Origin: Archangium gephyra
Lineage (GTDB): Bacteria; Myxococcota; Myxococcia; Myxococcales; Myxococcaceae
NCBI RefSeq assembly: GCF_001027285.1
Contig: NZ_CP011509.1
Span: forward strand, 1,806,501-1,870,500
Direction of reading: 5' to 3'
Length of the DNA stretch: 64,000 nucleotides
Positions 9,033-22,550 of this stretch are shown here, one piece after another. Position 1 is the first letter of the stretch, and every line of letters starts with the position of its first letter. A program made the translations under genes and the position numbers. The notes under the pieces are model-generated. The model made no database searches. It worked only from the letters and a program-made list of their open reading frames with translations, and was not told the origin of the DNA.

Positions 9033-9869
9033 TCAGACGGTGCGCCGGGTCCGCTGCCGCCGGGCCGCCATCACCGCCAGCACCAGCACGAGCAGTGGCA
9101 CGCCCAGCACCACGGGCCACAGCCAGAGTGGCGGCGCCGCCTGCACCACCGCGCGCAGCTCCGCGCCATTGCCCGTCGCGTCCACCAGGTCCACCAGGCT
9201 GTACTTCCACTCCACCGTGTCCTTCTTCTCGTTGAGCGTGCCGTTCGTCTCCGGAATGGCCTGTCCGTGCACGCGGACGACGTAGAAGTGGTTGCCCAGC
9301 AGCGCCCGCGCCATCTGCGTCCCGAAGTCCTTGGCCATCCGGTCGGTGGAGTCGTTCGTGCCGTCCGGAGAGCCGGGCGCGTTCTTCGGCTCGCCGAAGC
9401 GCTGGACGAAGACGTACTCGCCGAACCCGCGGCGTTCGATCTGGAAGCCCACGTCCGCCTTGCTCTTGCCCTGCTTCGCCTGCCTCGCCGCGGCGCTCTG
9501 CTCCATCGCTCGTTTCTGCAACTCGCCCAGCCGGGTGGCGTCCCTCACCGTCAGGTCGTACACGATGTGCTGCTGCCCGTTCTCCTCGTACTCCCGGAAC
9601 TCGAACTTCGTGACGTCCGGGTCCTTCTTCAGCTCGGCCTCGGTGGCCCGGGCGTCCGTGCGCAGCTCCTCGAGCGGGTCCTTCCCCTGCGTCCGCGCGA
9701 GATCGAGGAACGACTTCGGCAGGCCCACGTCCAACACCACGCGCCCCGAGCCATCGGGGAGGATCCAGATCTCCTGGAGGAGATCGAAGCAGCCGGTCAG
9801 CGTGAGCAGCACCAGCGGGGCGAGCAGCCACCGCAGGCGCGGGGGAGGACGGACGGTCGGTGAGGTCAT
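9033..9869 (-). CDS. LppM-like lipoprotein with C-terminal membrane helix
   Basis: About 278 aa. The lipobox LTLTGC near residue 28 marks a lipoprotein. The body (FDLLQEIWILPDGSGRVVLDVGLP onward) resembles LppM-domain proteins, whose strand pattern begins with a signature of the type W.i..dGsg. A C-terminal helix (PLWLWPVVLGVPLLVLVLAVMAA) followed by RRQRTRR indicates a second anchor. I use the ATG at 9869, 11 nt after a GGAGG; the ATG at 9878 is closer to it. It lies 33 bp downstream of ppdK on the opposite side of that gene's stop. Function in myxobacteria is unknown. Confidence 0.7.
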   Translation of the reverse strand: MTSPTVRPPPRLRWLLAPLVLLTLTGCFDLLQEIWILPDGSGRVVLDVGLPKSFLDLARTQGKDPLEELRTDARATEAELKKDPDVTKFEFREYEENGQQHIVYDLTVRDATRLGELQKRAMEQSAAARQAKQGKSKADVGFQIERRGFGEYVFVQRFGEPKNAPGSPDGTNDSTDRMAKDFGTQMARALLGNHFYVVRVHGQAIPETNGTLNEKKDTVEWKYSLVDLVDATGNGAELRAVVQAAPPLWLWPVVLGVPLLVLVLAVMAARRQRTRRTV

Positions 9870-9902
9870 GGCACCCATGACCTCCCTATCTATCACCTTG
9901 CC

Positions 9903-12716
<2,814 letters not shown>

Positions 12717-12765
12717 GGTGAGCAACTCCGAGAGAGGGCGTGGGAAACCACGCAACGGGAGTCGC

Positions 12766-12781
12766 AGCACGTGCCGTGCCA
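12766..12781 (-). promoter_or_regulatory. σ54 (-24/-12) promoter for ppdK
   Basis: On the minus strand the site reads TGGCACGGCACGTGCT, close to the consensus TGGCACG-N4-TTGCW, with GG and GC exactly 10 nt apart. Predicted transcription start is near 12755, leaving a ~39-nt leader with a Shine-Dalgarno before the ATG at 12716. Confidence 0.65.
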
Positions 12782-12905
12782 GCTGTACTTCAGGGCGAGC
12801 AACCGTCGCCCGGCGCGCAATTCCTGCGGCCCCCGCTCTCCAAGCTGGGGGCGCGCCATCCGAGGGCGCAAGCTTTGCCTGCTCCCTCGGAACCTGGAGC
12901 TCCCA

Positions 12906-13931
12906 CTACTTGCCCTTGCTGTACTCCCGGCTGGCGATGACGCCCTGCACCTCGGCCAGTGCGCGAGCCCCCGAGGCCGACTCCAGCGCCTTCTCGGCGA
13001 TGGCCTGCACCTGACGCTTGGCCTCGTTCAGCTCCGTCTGCAGCGAGAGGATGGCCTGCGCCTGCTTGGCGTTGTTCTCCTTCAAGGAGGCAATCTCCAT
13101 GCTGGCCACGCGCTGCGCCGTCTCGGCGTCCTTCTGCGCGAGCGTGAACTTCATCTCCCAGTCGGACTTCACCTGGTTGCTCGCGATGGCCGCCGCCGCG
13201 CCCGTCTCCTTCTTCAGCACCGCCGGGAAGTCCGCCACCTGCTTGCGCAGCTCCTCCAGCTCCTTCTCGCGCAGCTTGAGCGCCTCCTCGCGCACCGCCC
13301 ACTCCTTCTCCAGCTTCTCCTTGCGGTCACGCTCGGCGGCGGACTGCACCCGCATCTGCTCGGCGAAGGCGTCCTGCTCCTTCTTGCGCGAGAGCTGCAT
13401 GGCGTAGGTGTACTCCTCCTCCGCCCGCTTGCGCGCCACCTCGAGCGCGTCCCGCTCGGCCGCCAGATCCTGGGCGAACTTCGTGCGTGTGTCGGCCAGC
13501 TCCTTCTGCAGCCGCTCCATCTCCGCCTGCAACTCCTCCTTCTTGCGGTCGTACTCGGCCACCAGCACGTCGATGGCGCTCGCGGCGATGTCCTGGCCGT
13601 GCAGGGCCGTGAGCTCCTCCGTCTTGAGCTTGATGGCCTCGTCGAGCTGCTTGAGCTCCTCCACCAGCGCCATCACCTGCTCGTTGATGCCGGCCAGGGT
13701 GCGGTTGATGGTGAGGCCCGCCTCGGTGACCTTCTTCACCGCGGACTCCGCCGTGAGGCCGGAGACATCCGTCAGCACGCTCTTGGCGTGGGTGGTGCGC
13801 GCCTCCTGCTCCTTGACCGAGACCACGGGCTTGTTGCGGTTCTTCCGGGCCAGCTCCTCGAAGGCGGCCTTGGTCTGCTCGGTGGTGCGGTTGCGGGAGG
13901 AGGCCTTGCGGGCGGCGGTGCGAGTAGCCAT
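12906..13931 (-). CDS. Coiled-coil protein, function unknown
   Basis: 341 aa, not recognised by family. A basic Ser/Thr/Arg-rich N-terminus (MATRTAARKASSRNRTTEQT) precedes almost continuous coiled coil (about 75-330) rich in Glu, Lys, Ala and Leu, e.g. LQAEMERLQKELADTRTKF. It has no signal peptide or membrane helix, so it is cytoplasmic. The ATG at 13931 has GGAG about 10 nt upstream. It precedes ppdK on the same strand by ~190 bp, but ppdK has its own promoter. A cytoskeletal or scaffolding role is possible but not shown. Confidence 0.8.
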   Translation of the reverse strand: MATRTAARKASSRNRTTEQTKAAFEELARKNRNKPVVSVKEQEARTTHAKSVLTDVSGLTAESAVKKVTEAGLTINRTLAGINEQVMALVEELKQLDEAIKLKTEELTALHGQDIAASAIDVLVAEYDRKKEELQAEMERLQKELADTRTKFAQDLAAERDALEVARKRAEEEYTYAMQLSRKKEQDAFAEQMRVQSAAERDRKEKLEKEWAVREEALKLREKELEELRKQVADFPAVLKKETGAAAAIASNQVKSDWEMKFTLAQKDAETAQRVASMEIASLKENNAKQAQAILSLQTELNEAKRQVQAIAEKALESASGARALAEVQGVIASREYSKGK

Positions 13932-14037
13932 GTGTGTGATGCTCCAGGTTGGGTCCGGGCCCTCTCAGGTAGGGCCCAGGTGTGGCGGTGGGAGTGCTCG
14001 GCCCCCTCTCGGGCGGCCATGCGTAAGAAATACCCAA

Positions 14038-14113
14038 TGGGTCTGACATTCCGCGGGCTCCGGAGAGGCTCCCGGAGGAGGTTTTCCGCACCAGACCTGG
14101 GATGTCAGACCCA
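14038..14113. repeat. Long inverted repeat in a divergent intergenic region
   Basis: TGGGTCTGACATTCC (14038-14052) and GGGATGTCAGACCCA (14099-14113) are inverted copies matching at 14 of 15 positions, separated by 46 bp. No coding sequence is inside. It could be a small miniature element or a regulatory hairpin between the coiled-coil gene and the secreted-protein gene. Confidence 0.6.
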
Positions 14114-14181
14114 CCCCTCCACGCAACCTGGCGGGTACGGTATGAAATGGCCTACGCGCGGGTGCGTGGAAGGAGGCTCGG

Positions 14182-14955
14182 ATGAGGCTGCGGACAGGGC
14201 TGGCGGTGGGCGTGATGCTGGGGGCGGGCGTGGGCGTGGCGGGCTCGCGTTCCGTGTTGCGCGAGGAGGCCCGCGTGAAGGTGGACGGCGTCACCGAGCG
14301 CTGGCGGCTCGAGTGGCGGACGCCTCCGGAGCTGGGCTGCTTCGAGACGGGAGGCGTGTCGTGTCCCTGCGAGGGCTTCGCGCAGGGCGAGCGCGGCGAG
14401 TTGGAGCTCGTGCGCGCGCGTCCGGGCAGGCCCGCGGAGCGTCTCCCGCTCACGCCGCTGTTCGGCCCCTCCGCGCCGGGCGAGGCGCCACCCCAGGCGC
14501 TGTTGCGCGGCTGGAAGCCGGCCAGCGATGACGAATATCTCGACCCCGACGAGCGGCTCCGGGTGCTCCAGCGCCGCAAGCGCGTGCGGGCGATGGTGCT
14601 CGGGGACTACGACCATGACGGACAGGCGCGCGAGTTCGTGCTGCAGACGCAGGCCTACGGGTGCGGCCTGCGCGAGGCGGTGCTCATCGGCGTCGACCGG
14701 CGGGATGGACGCGTGCGGGCGCTGGGCACCGCCGAGCATCCCGACACGCCCCTCGTGCTGGAGCCGGAGACCTGGGCGTTGCTGCGGGGCTCGGCGCGAA
14801 TCGAGTCGGTCGAGACGCCGTGTGGGGACCACGGCAGCGAGCTGGAGCGGGTGCTGCGGGTGCACGCCGACGAGAAGGGACTGCACGCCACCAGCGAGCT
14901 CTACCAGTGCACCGACACGGGGCGCGGCGCCCTGGACTCGAGCGAGGTGCTCTGA
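14182..14955 (+). CDS. Secreted hypothetical protein
   Basis: 257 aa. The N-terminus (MRLRTGLAVGVMLGAGVGVAGS) is a signal peptide or anchor. The central VLGDYDHDGQAREFVLQT looks like a single FG-GAP/VCBS-type calcium loop (DxDxDG-like). Cysteines in CFETG...SCPC and in ETPCGDHG suggest disulphides. I do not recognise a family. The ATG at 14182 has GGAGG 5-7 nt upstream. The next gene converges on it 21 bp away. Confidence 0.75.
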   Translation: MRLRTGLAVGVMLGAGVGVAGSRSVLREEARVKVDGVTERWRLEWRTPPELGCFETGGVSCPCEGFAQGERGELELVRARPGRPAERLPLTPLFGPSAPGEAPPQALLRGWKPASDDEYLDPDERLRVLQRRKRVRAMVLGDYDHDGQAREFVLQTQAYGCGLREAVLIGVDRRDGRVRALGTAEHPDTPLVLEPETWALLRGSARIESVETPCGDHGSELERVLRVHADEKGLHATSELYQCTDTGRGALDSSEVL

Positions 14956-14976
14956 GCCGGGCGCCGCGGTTCCCCT

Positions 14977-15981
14977 TCAGTCCTCGTCCTTGAGCAGGAA
15001 GTCGTTGTTGATGACCTTGAACGACAGCCTGCCGCCGCCGAGCGTGGGCGAGTGCCGCTCGGCCAGGGGGCGCACGACGATGCCCTCCTTGCGGTTGCGC
15101 GTGCCCGGGTAGAAGCCCTGGGCGAGCTTCAGGTAGTGCTCCAGGCCGTGCTCGAACGTCCGCGCGGCCTCGCCCGTGACGACGTGCTCCACCGGCACCG
15201 TGCGCAGCCCATGCTCCGCGCAGAACGCGACGAGCTCGGCATGGCCGAGGACGCGCCCGCTCCGCGTGTCGTGGACGCTGAAGATGAACAGGTCCACCTC
15301 GGCGAGGCCCAGGCGGTTCTTCTGGATGCCGGGGCCACACACCTCGCCCTGCACGGCGAAGCCGGGCGGGAGCACCGTGTCGAGCTTGTACCGCTCGGCC
15401 ATGCGCCACGCCGGATGCGAGGCCTCGCGCGTCAGCGCCCAGTTGCGCGAGCACGCCACCAGCCCGCCCTCCAGCGGCCGGAAGAAGGTCGCCGAGGTCC
15501 CATCCAGCTTCGTCGTCACGTAGAAGTCGTGGCCGCGCAGCTCGTCCAGCACGCCCAGCGCGGACTGGAGGCGGATTTCATCCGTCCTGGGTACCTGGCC
15601 CGGGAAGGGCCCGGAGACCTCCCGCGTGTCGGTCACCACGGGCTCGTACTTCACCACCCCGAGCACGTCCCGCACGTCGGTGCCCTGCGGCGGCACCTCG
15701 CCGGGGAGGATGGAGACGGGCAGGGCGAGCCCCTGCGACAACACGCCCCTCAGCCGGGCCGTCTTCACCCGGAAGCCACGCGGCCGCATGAACTCCGCCC
15801 AGGGGGCGCTCTCGGGCAGCAGGCTGTCGAGCTCGAAGAAGACGCAGGGGTCGCCCGGGGAGAACTCGCCCTTCTTGACGACGACGTCCCAGCCCATCAC
15901 CCGCGCCTTGAGGATGTTGTCGGCTCCCGCGATGGGCTCGAGGTGATCGACGCGCTGCACGGACACGAGCTTTCTCTCCAT
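14977..15981 (-). CDS. RNA ligase, DRB0094/Rnl5 family
   Basis: 334 aa nucleotidyltransferase expected to seal RNA nicks through an enzyme-AMP intermediate. The nucleophile is Lys158 in motif I KLDG. Downstream motifs include VQGEVCGPG, EGIVVRP (motif IV) and LSFKVINNDF (motif V). The N-terminal ~110 residues (VDHLEPIAGADNILKARVMG, VFFELDSLLPE) match the OB-like domain of the Deinococcus-type ligases. The length equals the family norm. It stands alone on the minus strand, so its partner is not evident; repair of broken tRNA or RNA is an inference from the family. Confidence 0.9.
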   Translation of the reverse strand: MERKLVSVQRVDHLEPIAGADNILKARVMGWDVVVKKGEFSPGDPCVFFELDSLLPESAPWAEFMRPRGFRVKTARLRGVLSQGLALPVSILPGEVPPQGTDVRDVLGVVKYEPVVTDTREVSGPFPGQVPRTDEIRLQSALGVLDELRGHDFYVTTKLDGTSATFFRPLEGGLVACSRNWALTREASHPAWRMAERYKLDTVLPPGFAVQGEVCGPGIQKNRLGLAEVDLFIFSVHDTRSGRVLGHAELVAFCAEHGLRTVPVEHVVTGEAARTFEHGLEHYLKLAQGFYPGTRNRKEGIVVRPLAERHSPTLGGGRLSFKVINNDFLLKDED

Positions 15982-16026
15982 GACGGTGTCTCCGGGGTGG
16001 GGCGGGCGGAGTGCGCGTCCCGGGGG

Positions 16027-16071
16027 CCCGGACGCGGGGCCGGCGTGCTTCCTGACCGGCCCGCGTCCGGG
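16027..16071 (-). terminator. Strong GC hairpin after the α/β hydrolase gene
   Basis: CCCGGACGCGGGGCCGG (16027-16043) pairs with CCGGCCCGCGTCCGGG (16056-16071) apart from one bulged base, with a 12-nt loop. It starts 5 bp after the hydrolase stop. No U-tract follows, so termination would need another factor. Confidence 0.45.
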
Positions 16072-16075
16072 GGCT

Positions 16076-16936
16076 TCAGGGGACCTGGCCCAGCACGGCG
16101 TCGAGGGCCCGGTTGAAGCCCTGGGGGTCGTCCATCATGAGCCAGTGCGAGACGTCGGGCAGGGTGGTGGTGGTCACCCCGGGGATGCTGCGCGAGGCGG
16201 CGAAGGGGTTCTCCTCCGCGGCCCCCTGGGCCTCGATGGCGAAGCGCGGCCCGGTATAGCGGTCCAGCCCCGGGCGCGGCATGAACGCACCCATGGAGCG
16301 GCGCAGGGCGGTGATGGTGGTGGGGTCGGCTCGGCCGACCGCGGTCAGGACGTGCTCGCGCGTCCCGGGCCGGGCCTTGGGGCCGAGCATCTGCGCGAAC
16401 TCCTCCTGGACCTGGGCGGGCCCGTAGTTCTCCGGGGGCTTGTTGAACCAGTCCTTCATCTCCTGGGGGGCCTGACTCACGTCACCCACCGCGTCGACGT
16501 AGAGGAGCGCGGCCAGCTTCTCCGGGTGGCGCGCGGCGTAGGCGGAGATGACATTGCCGGACATGCTGTGGCCCACCAGCACGAAGCGCTCGAGGCCCAG
16601 CGCGCTCACCACGCGGTCCAGGTCCTCCGCGAGGGCCTCGATGGTGTAGACGCCGTCGCTCGCGGGTTGCGAGCCGCCATGACCGCGCTGGTCATGGGCC
16701 ACGGCCCGGCGTGAGGCCCGGACGTGGTCGAGCTGCGCACGCCAGACCTCCAGGTCCGCGCCGAGCCCATGGACGAAGACCACCGGCGTGCCGCCGTGCC
16801 CTCCATCGGAGACGCGGAGCTTGCCGGCTCCGCCCTCGACGAAGGTGAGGGTTTCCTGGCCGGATGGCGTGGCCGGGCGCGTCGTGGCGCATCCGAGCCA
16901 GGTGAGAACGAACAGACCGAGAGTCCAGCGTGGCAT
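16076..16936 (-). CDS. α/β hydrolase lipoprotein
   Basis: 286 aa. The lipobox LTWLGC marks it as a lipoprotein. The hydrolase fold shows the oxyanion motif VFVHGLG, the nucleophile elbow GHSMSG (Ser), an Asp after strand 6 and a C-terminal His in PDVSHWLMMD. Substrate is unknown; family members hydrolyse esters, lactones or carbon-chlorine bonds. The ATG at 16936 has AGGAGG 6-8 nt upstream and leads straight into the signal peptide; the open frame extends 10 codons further but lacks a site. Confidence 0.9.
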   Translation of the reverse strand: MPRWTLGLFVLTWLGCATTRPATPSGQETLTFVEGGAGKLRVSDGGHGGTPVVFVHGLGADLEVWRAQLDHVRASRRAVAHDQRGHGGSQPASDGVYTIEALAEDLDRVVSALGLERFVLVGHSMSGNVISAYAARHPEKLAALLYVDAVGDVSQAPQEMKDWFNKPPENYGPAQVQEEFAQMLGPKARPGTREHVLTAVGRADPTTITALRRSMGAFMPRPGLDRYTGPRFAIEAQGAAEENPFAASRSIPGVTTTTLPDVSHWLMMDDPQGFNRALDAVLGQVP

Positions 16937-17001
16937 GGCGCTCCTCCTGAAGTGGGGCGCCAACATACCGGGGGGCGGTGACTCCCAGGCGTACGGCCCG
17001 C

Positions 17002-17034
17002 GTGGAAGGGCTCAGAAGTGGAATGGCTCAGAAG
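17002..17034. repeat. Direct repeat upstream of the sirtuin gene
   Basis: GTGGAAGGGCTCAGAAG (17002-17018) is followed by GTGGAATGGCTCAGAAG (17018-17034), a 16-bp head-to-tail duplication with one mismatch in the gap between the hydrolase and sirtuin genes. It may be a binding site or chance duplication. Confidence 0.5.
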
Positions 17035-17133
17035 GTGATGTGGAAGGTGGAGGCGCCCATGGAGTTTCATGCGTCTTCATCAAGAAAGATTGAGGCTCGG
17101 GGGGACACACGTCCCGAGCCAGGAGCGAGAGAG

Positions 17134-17973
17134 GTGACCGTGAACAGCCAGGAACTCCGCCGTGCCGCCGATGTCCTCCGCTCCGCCGAGGCCCTCATCA
17201 TCGGAGCGGGTGCCGGGATGGGAGTGGACTCGGGCCTGCCCGACTTCCGCGGCACCGAGGGCTTCTGGCGCGCCTACCCGGCCTACGCGAAGCTCGGGCT
17301 CGACTTCGCGTCCATGGCCAACCCCCAGTGGTTCCGCAAGGATCCCGAGTTCGCCTGGGGCTTCTACGGCCACCGGCTCGGGCTGTACCGCGCGACGACT
17401 CCCCACCCCGGCTTCGAGCTGCTGCGCACCTGGGCCTCCCGCATGCGCCACGGCGCCTTCGTCTTCACCTCCAACGTCGACGGCCAGTTCCAGAAGGCGG
17501 GCTTCCCCGAGGAGCGCGTGCTCGAGGTCCACGGCTCCATCCACCACGTGCAGTGCCTCGGCTCCTGTCAGGGGATTGCGTCCGCCGCTCCGTACTTGGT
17601 GGAGGTGGACCCCGAGAGCTTCCGTGCCCGGCCCCCGCTGCCCACGTGCCCGCGCTGCGGCTCGCTCGTGCGGCCCAACATCCTCATGTTCGGGGACTGG
17701 GGGTGGGACTCCTCGCGCACCGAGACCCAGGAGGAGCGGCTCTCGGCGTGGCTCGAGGCGGTGAAGCCCGGCTCGCTGGCCGTCGTCGAGTGCGGCGCGG
17801 GCACGGCCATCCCCTCCGTGCGCCACTTCTGCGAGCGCGTGACGGGCATGGGGAAGGGGACGCTCATTCGCATCAACGTGCGCGAGCCCGAGGTTCCCTC
17901 CGGTGGCATCAGCTTGCCGCTGCGCGCACTGGAGGCGCTGCGGGCGATTGACGCGGAGATGGCTCGAGGGTGA
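17134..17973 (+). CDS. Sir2-family NAD-dependent deacylase
   Basis: About 279 aa. NAD-binding GAGAGMGVDSGLPDFRG near the N-terminus, TSNVDGQF, the catalytic His in EVHGSIHH and two Cys pairs (CLGSC and CPRC) for structural zinc identify a sirtuin. The motif NILMFGD is also typical. Sirtuins remove acetyl or other acyl groups from lysine using NAD+. The GTG at 17134 is chosen because AGGAG lies upstream and the sirtuin fold starts soon after; an open frame back to 16978 contains a DNA repeat and no conserved residues. It is monocistronic and converges with the heme A synthase gene. Confidence 0.9.
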   Translation: MTVNSQELRRAADVLRSAEALIIGAGAGMGVDSGLPDFRGTEGFWRAYPAYAKLGLDFASMANPQWFRKDPEFAWGFYGHRLGLYRATTPHPGFELLRTWASRMRHGAFVFTSNVDGQFQKAGFPEERVLEVHGSIHHVQCLGSCQGIASAAPYLVEVDPESFRARPPLPTCPRCGSLVRPNILMFGDWGWDSSRTETQEERLSAWLEAVKPGSLAVVECGAGTAIPSVRHFCERVTGMGKGTLIRINVREPEVPSGGISLPLRALEALRAIDAEMARG

Positions 17974-18005
17974 CGCAGCCGGGACTCAACCCGGGGGCCT
18001 CGATA

Positions 18006-18039
18006 CCCTCACCCCGACCCTCTCCCGGAGGGCGAGGGA
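18006..18039. repeat. REP-like palindromic repeat, copy 3
   Basis: CCCTCACCCCGA then CCCTCTCCC, loop, GGGCGAGGG. It is the same element as at 8871 and 8979 and again sits between convergent gene ends. Confidence 0.6.
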
Positions 18040-18068
18040 GTGGAGGCGCGGAGTGGGGAACCGGGGAC

Positions 18069-19034
18069 TCAGGTGAGTGAAGGGGCCGGGGCGGGGCTCT
18101 CGTCCGCCCTGGGCGCTCCCACCGCCAGCCCCGCCGCGCTCAGCCGCACCAGGACGATCCACACCACGTCCGCCAGCAGCAGGTGCACCAACTGCATCCA
18201 CACCGGCGCCAGCAGCACCAGGTTCACCACCCCCGCCATCAGCTGCAGCCCGTAGAGCACGCCCAGCTGCGCCGCCGCCCGCTTCGTCTCCGGCGAGGGC
18301 CTCAGCCGCGCCACCGTCGTCGCCGAGAACACCACCAGCGCTCCCACCATCACTGCCAGCGCCGGGTGCAGCACCCTCAGCCGCAGCAGCACGTGCGCCG
18401 TGGGCGAGATGTCCTGGCGGAAGCCGTCCGCCAGGCTCGACGCCGGGAAGAGCGTGTCCCCCAACGCCGCGATGGCCCCGCTCACCCCCAGCACCAGCAG
18501 CCCCACGATGCTTGCGCCCACCAGCCACCCCGTGAGCCCCTGTTGACGCCACGTCAGCCGCTCCCGGCCTCCCGCCCACCAGCACGCCAGCGCCATCGCC
18601 CCCACCAGCAGGAAGGTGTTGAGGAGGTGCGCCGCCATCCACCAGGCCCGCGCCAGCGACTCGTTGCCCGCCACCATCTTGAAGAGCACCAGCCCCGCGC
18701 CCAACGCCGCCTCCGTCACCATGAAGACGAGCGAGAAGACGGCCGCCTTGCGCACCGGGTGCCCCTTCGCGTGCGCCCTCAGCCCCCACACGCACAGCAC
18801 CACCGCCAGCACCATCGCCAGCCCGCTCGTCAGCCGGTGCGTGTACTCGATGAGCGTCTGCAGCGTGGGCGCGCGCGGTACCACCTCGCCGTTGCACACC
18901 GGCCAGTGGTCTCCACACCCCGCTCCCGAGCCCGTGGCTCGCACGAACGCGCCCCACAGCACCACGGCCAGCGTGTAGACGAGGGTGGACCAGCTCAGGA
19001 CTCGGAAGCCTCGGGAGGACACGGAAGCGCTCAT
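18069..19034 (-). CDS. ctaA: Heme A synthase (COX15/CtaA family)
   Basis: 321 aa membrane enzyme that oxidises heme O to heme A for cytochrome oxidase. About eight membrane helices are visible. Conserved His residues lie in EYTHRLTSG, AAHLLNT, RVLHPAL and QLVHLLLA, and the loop GSGAGCGDHWPVCNGEV carries the Cys pair. The ATG at 19034 (MSASVSSRGF) follows GGAGGGGAG; the 70 codons upstream are non-coding. No ctaB or oxidase genes are adjacent in the window. Confidence 0.93.
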   Translation of the reverse strand: MSASVSSRGFRVLSWSTLVYTLAVVLWGAFVRATGSGAGCGDHWPVCNGEVVPRAPTLQTLIEYTHRLTSGLAMVLAVVLCVWGLRAHAKGHPVRKAAVFSLVFMVTEAALGAGLVLFKMVAGNESLARAWWMAAHLLNTFLLVGAMALACWWAGGRERLTWRQQGLTGWLVGASIVGLLVLGVSGAIAALGDTLFPASSLADGFRQDISPTAHVLLRLRVLHPALAVMVGALVVFSATTVARLRPSPETKRAAAQLGVLYGLQLMAGVVNLVLLAPVWMQLVHLLLADVVWIVLVRLSAAGLAVGAPRADESPAPAPSLT

Positions 19035-19197
19035 CGTCGCTCCCCTCCCTAGCCCACTTCGTCCCCGGCCGCCCCCTCGCGAGCCCTCCGCTCCGCACGT
19101 CTGGCTACTCGCCCGCTTCACCACCACCCATATCCAGCGGGCATCCGAACCCTCCCCACCGTTTCCAGGATGCGGCGTTGGATGTGCCTGCCTGCTT
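19035..19197. other. Upstream region of ctaA
   Basis: This part of the 399-bp gap between ctaA and the σ54 activator gene shows no coding sequence. It should contain the ctaA promoter, but I cannot point to one. The remainder of the gap holds the palindrome, σ54 promoter and RNA listed next. Confidence 0.4.
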
Positions 19198-19234
19198 CTG
19201 GAAGCCCCCTGGATGATTTCCAAAGGGCTTCCAG
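19198..19234. promoter_or_regulatory. Inverted repeat upstream of the σ54 promoter, possible activator site
   Basis: CTGGAAGCCC (19198-19207) and GGGCTTCCAG (19225-19234) are perfect inverted copies. Nested with them, CCCCTGGA and TCCAGGGG form a second inverted pair. The element ends 15 bp before the -24 box, closer than most enhancer sites but suitable for binding a dimeric regulator. Confidence 0.5.
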
Positions 19235-19248
19235 GGGCCCCCAAACGT

Positions 19249-19264
19249 TGGCACGGCCCCTGCT
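19249..19264 (+). promoter_or_regulatory. σ54 (-24/-12) promoter for the candidate sRNA
   Basis: TGGCACGGCCCCTGCT matches TGGCACG-N4-TTGCW except for one base of the -12 box, with the GG-N10-GC spacing exact. Predicted transcription start is about 19275. Confidence 0.75.
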
Positions 19265-19274
19265 ACATGTCCTC

Positions 19275-19433
19275 TCGGAAACGATTTCGAGTTCGGGCGC
19301 CACGGTGCCCGAAGCGCTCCGTGGGTCGGAGGCCCCCCCACTTCGGCCCACGAGCGCATCTTTTCGCGGCTGTAGTCGTAGCCATGCACCGCGGGTCGGG
19401 TTCGCCCCCTGTCCTGGCCCGCGGTGTTCTTTT

Positions 19434-19434
<1 letters not shown>
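19275..19434 (+). ncRNA. pxr: Candidate Pxr-type regulatory sRNA
   Basis: A ~160-nt transcript is bounded by the σ54 promoter and an intrinsic terminator, with no credible protein. Hairpin 1 pairs TCGGGC (19293-19298) with GCCCGA (19307-19312). Hairpin 2 pairs GCGCTC and GTGGG (19314-19325, one bulged C) with CCCACGAGCGC (19347-19357); its loop holds seven consecutive C (19333-19339). A smaller GGCT/AGCC stem follows. From memory, Myxococcus xanthus Pxr blocks fruiting-body development while nutrients last, has a σ54 promoter, and loses function by a mutation in a seven-C run. Those features plus the adjacent σ54 activator support homology; no alignment was made. Confidence 0.7.
19388..19434 (+). 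terminator. Rho-independent terminator of the sRNA
   Basis: ACCGCGGGTC (19388-19397) pairs with GGCCCGCGGT (19416-19425) with one G-U pair, followed by GTTCTTTTT. The T-tract is on the plus strand only, so it ends the sRNA and not the convergent activator gene. Confidence 0.8.
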
Positions 19435-22397
<2,963 letters not shown>

Positions 22398-22506
22398 CTG
22401 GCGGGGAAGGGCAAACCTTGCTGTGGGCCTGCGAACAGGCGGGCGCCCCGCATCCATCCCCGGGTAGGGAAAGGGAAGTCATCGAATCGTGGGCAGACGG
22501 GGCGCG

Positions 22507-22523
22507 CCCGGTGTAACACCGGG
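22507..22523. promoter_or_regulatory. Perfect 17-bp palindrome, candidate operator
   Basis: CCCGGTGTAACACCGGG (8+1+8) lies 27 bp upstream of the ATG at 22551, in the divergent gap with the σ54 activator. Position and perfect symmetry suggest a repressor or activator site for the downstream gene. Confidence 0.5.
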
Positions 22524-22550
22524 ACGTAACGCCGCCGCCGGGAGACAGCC

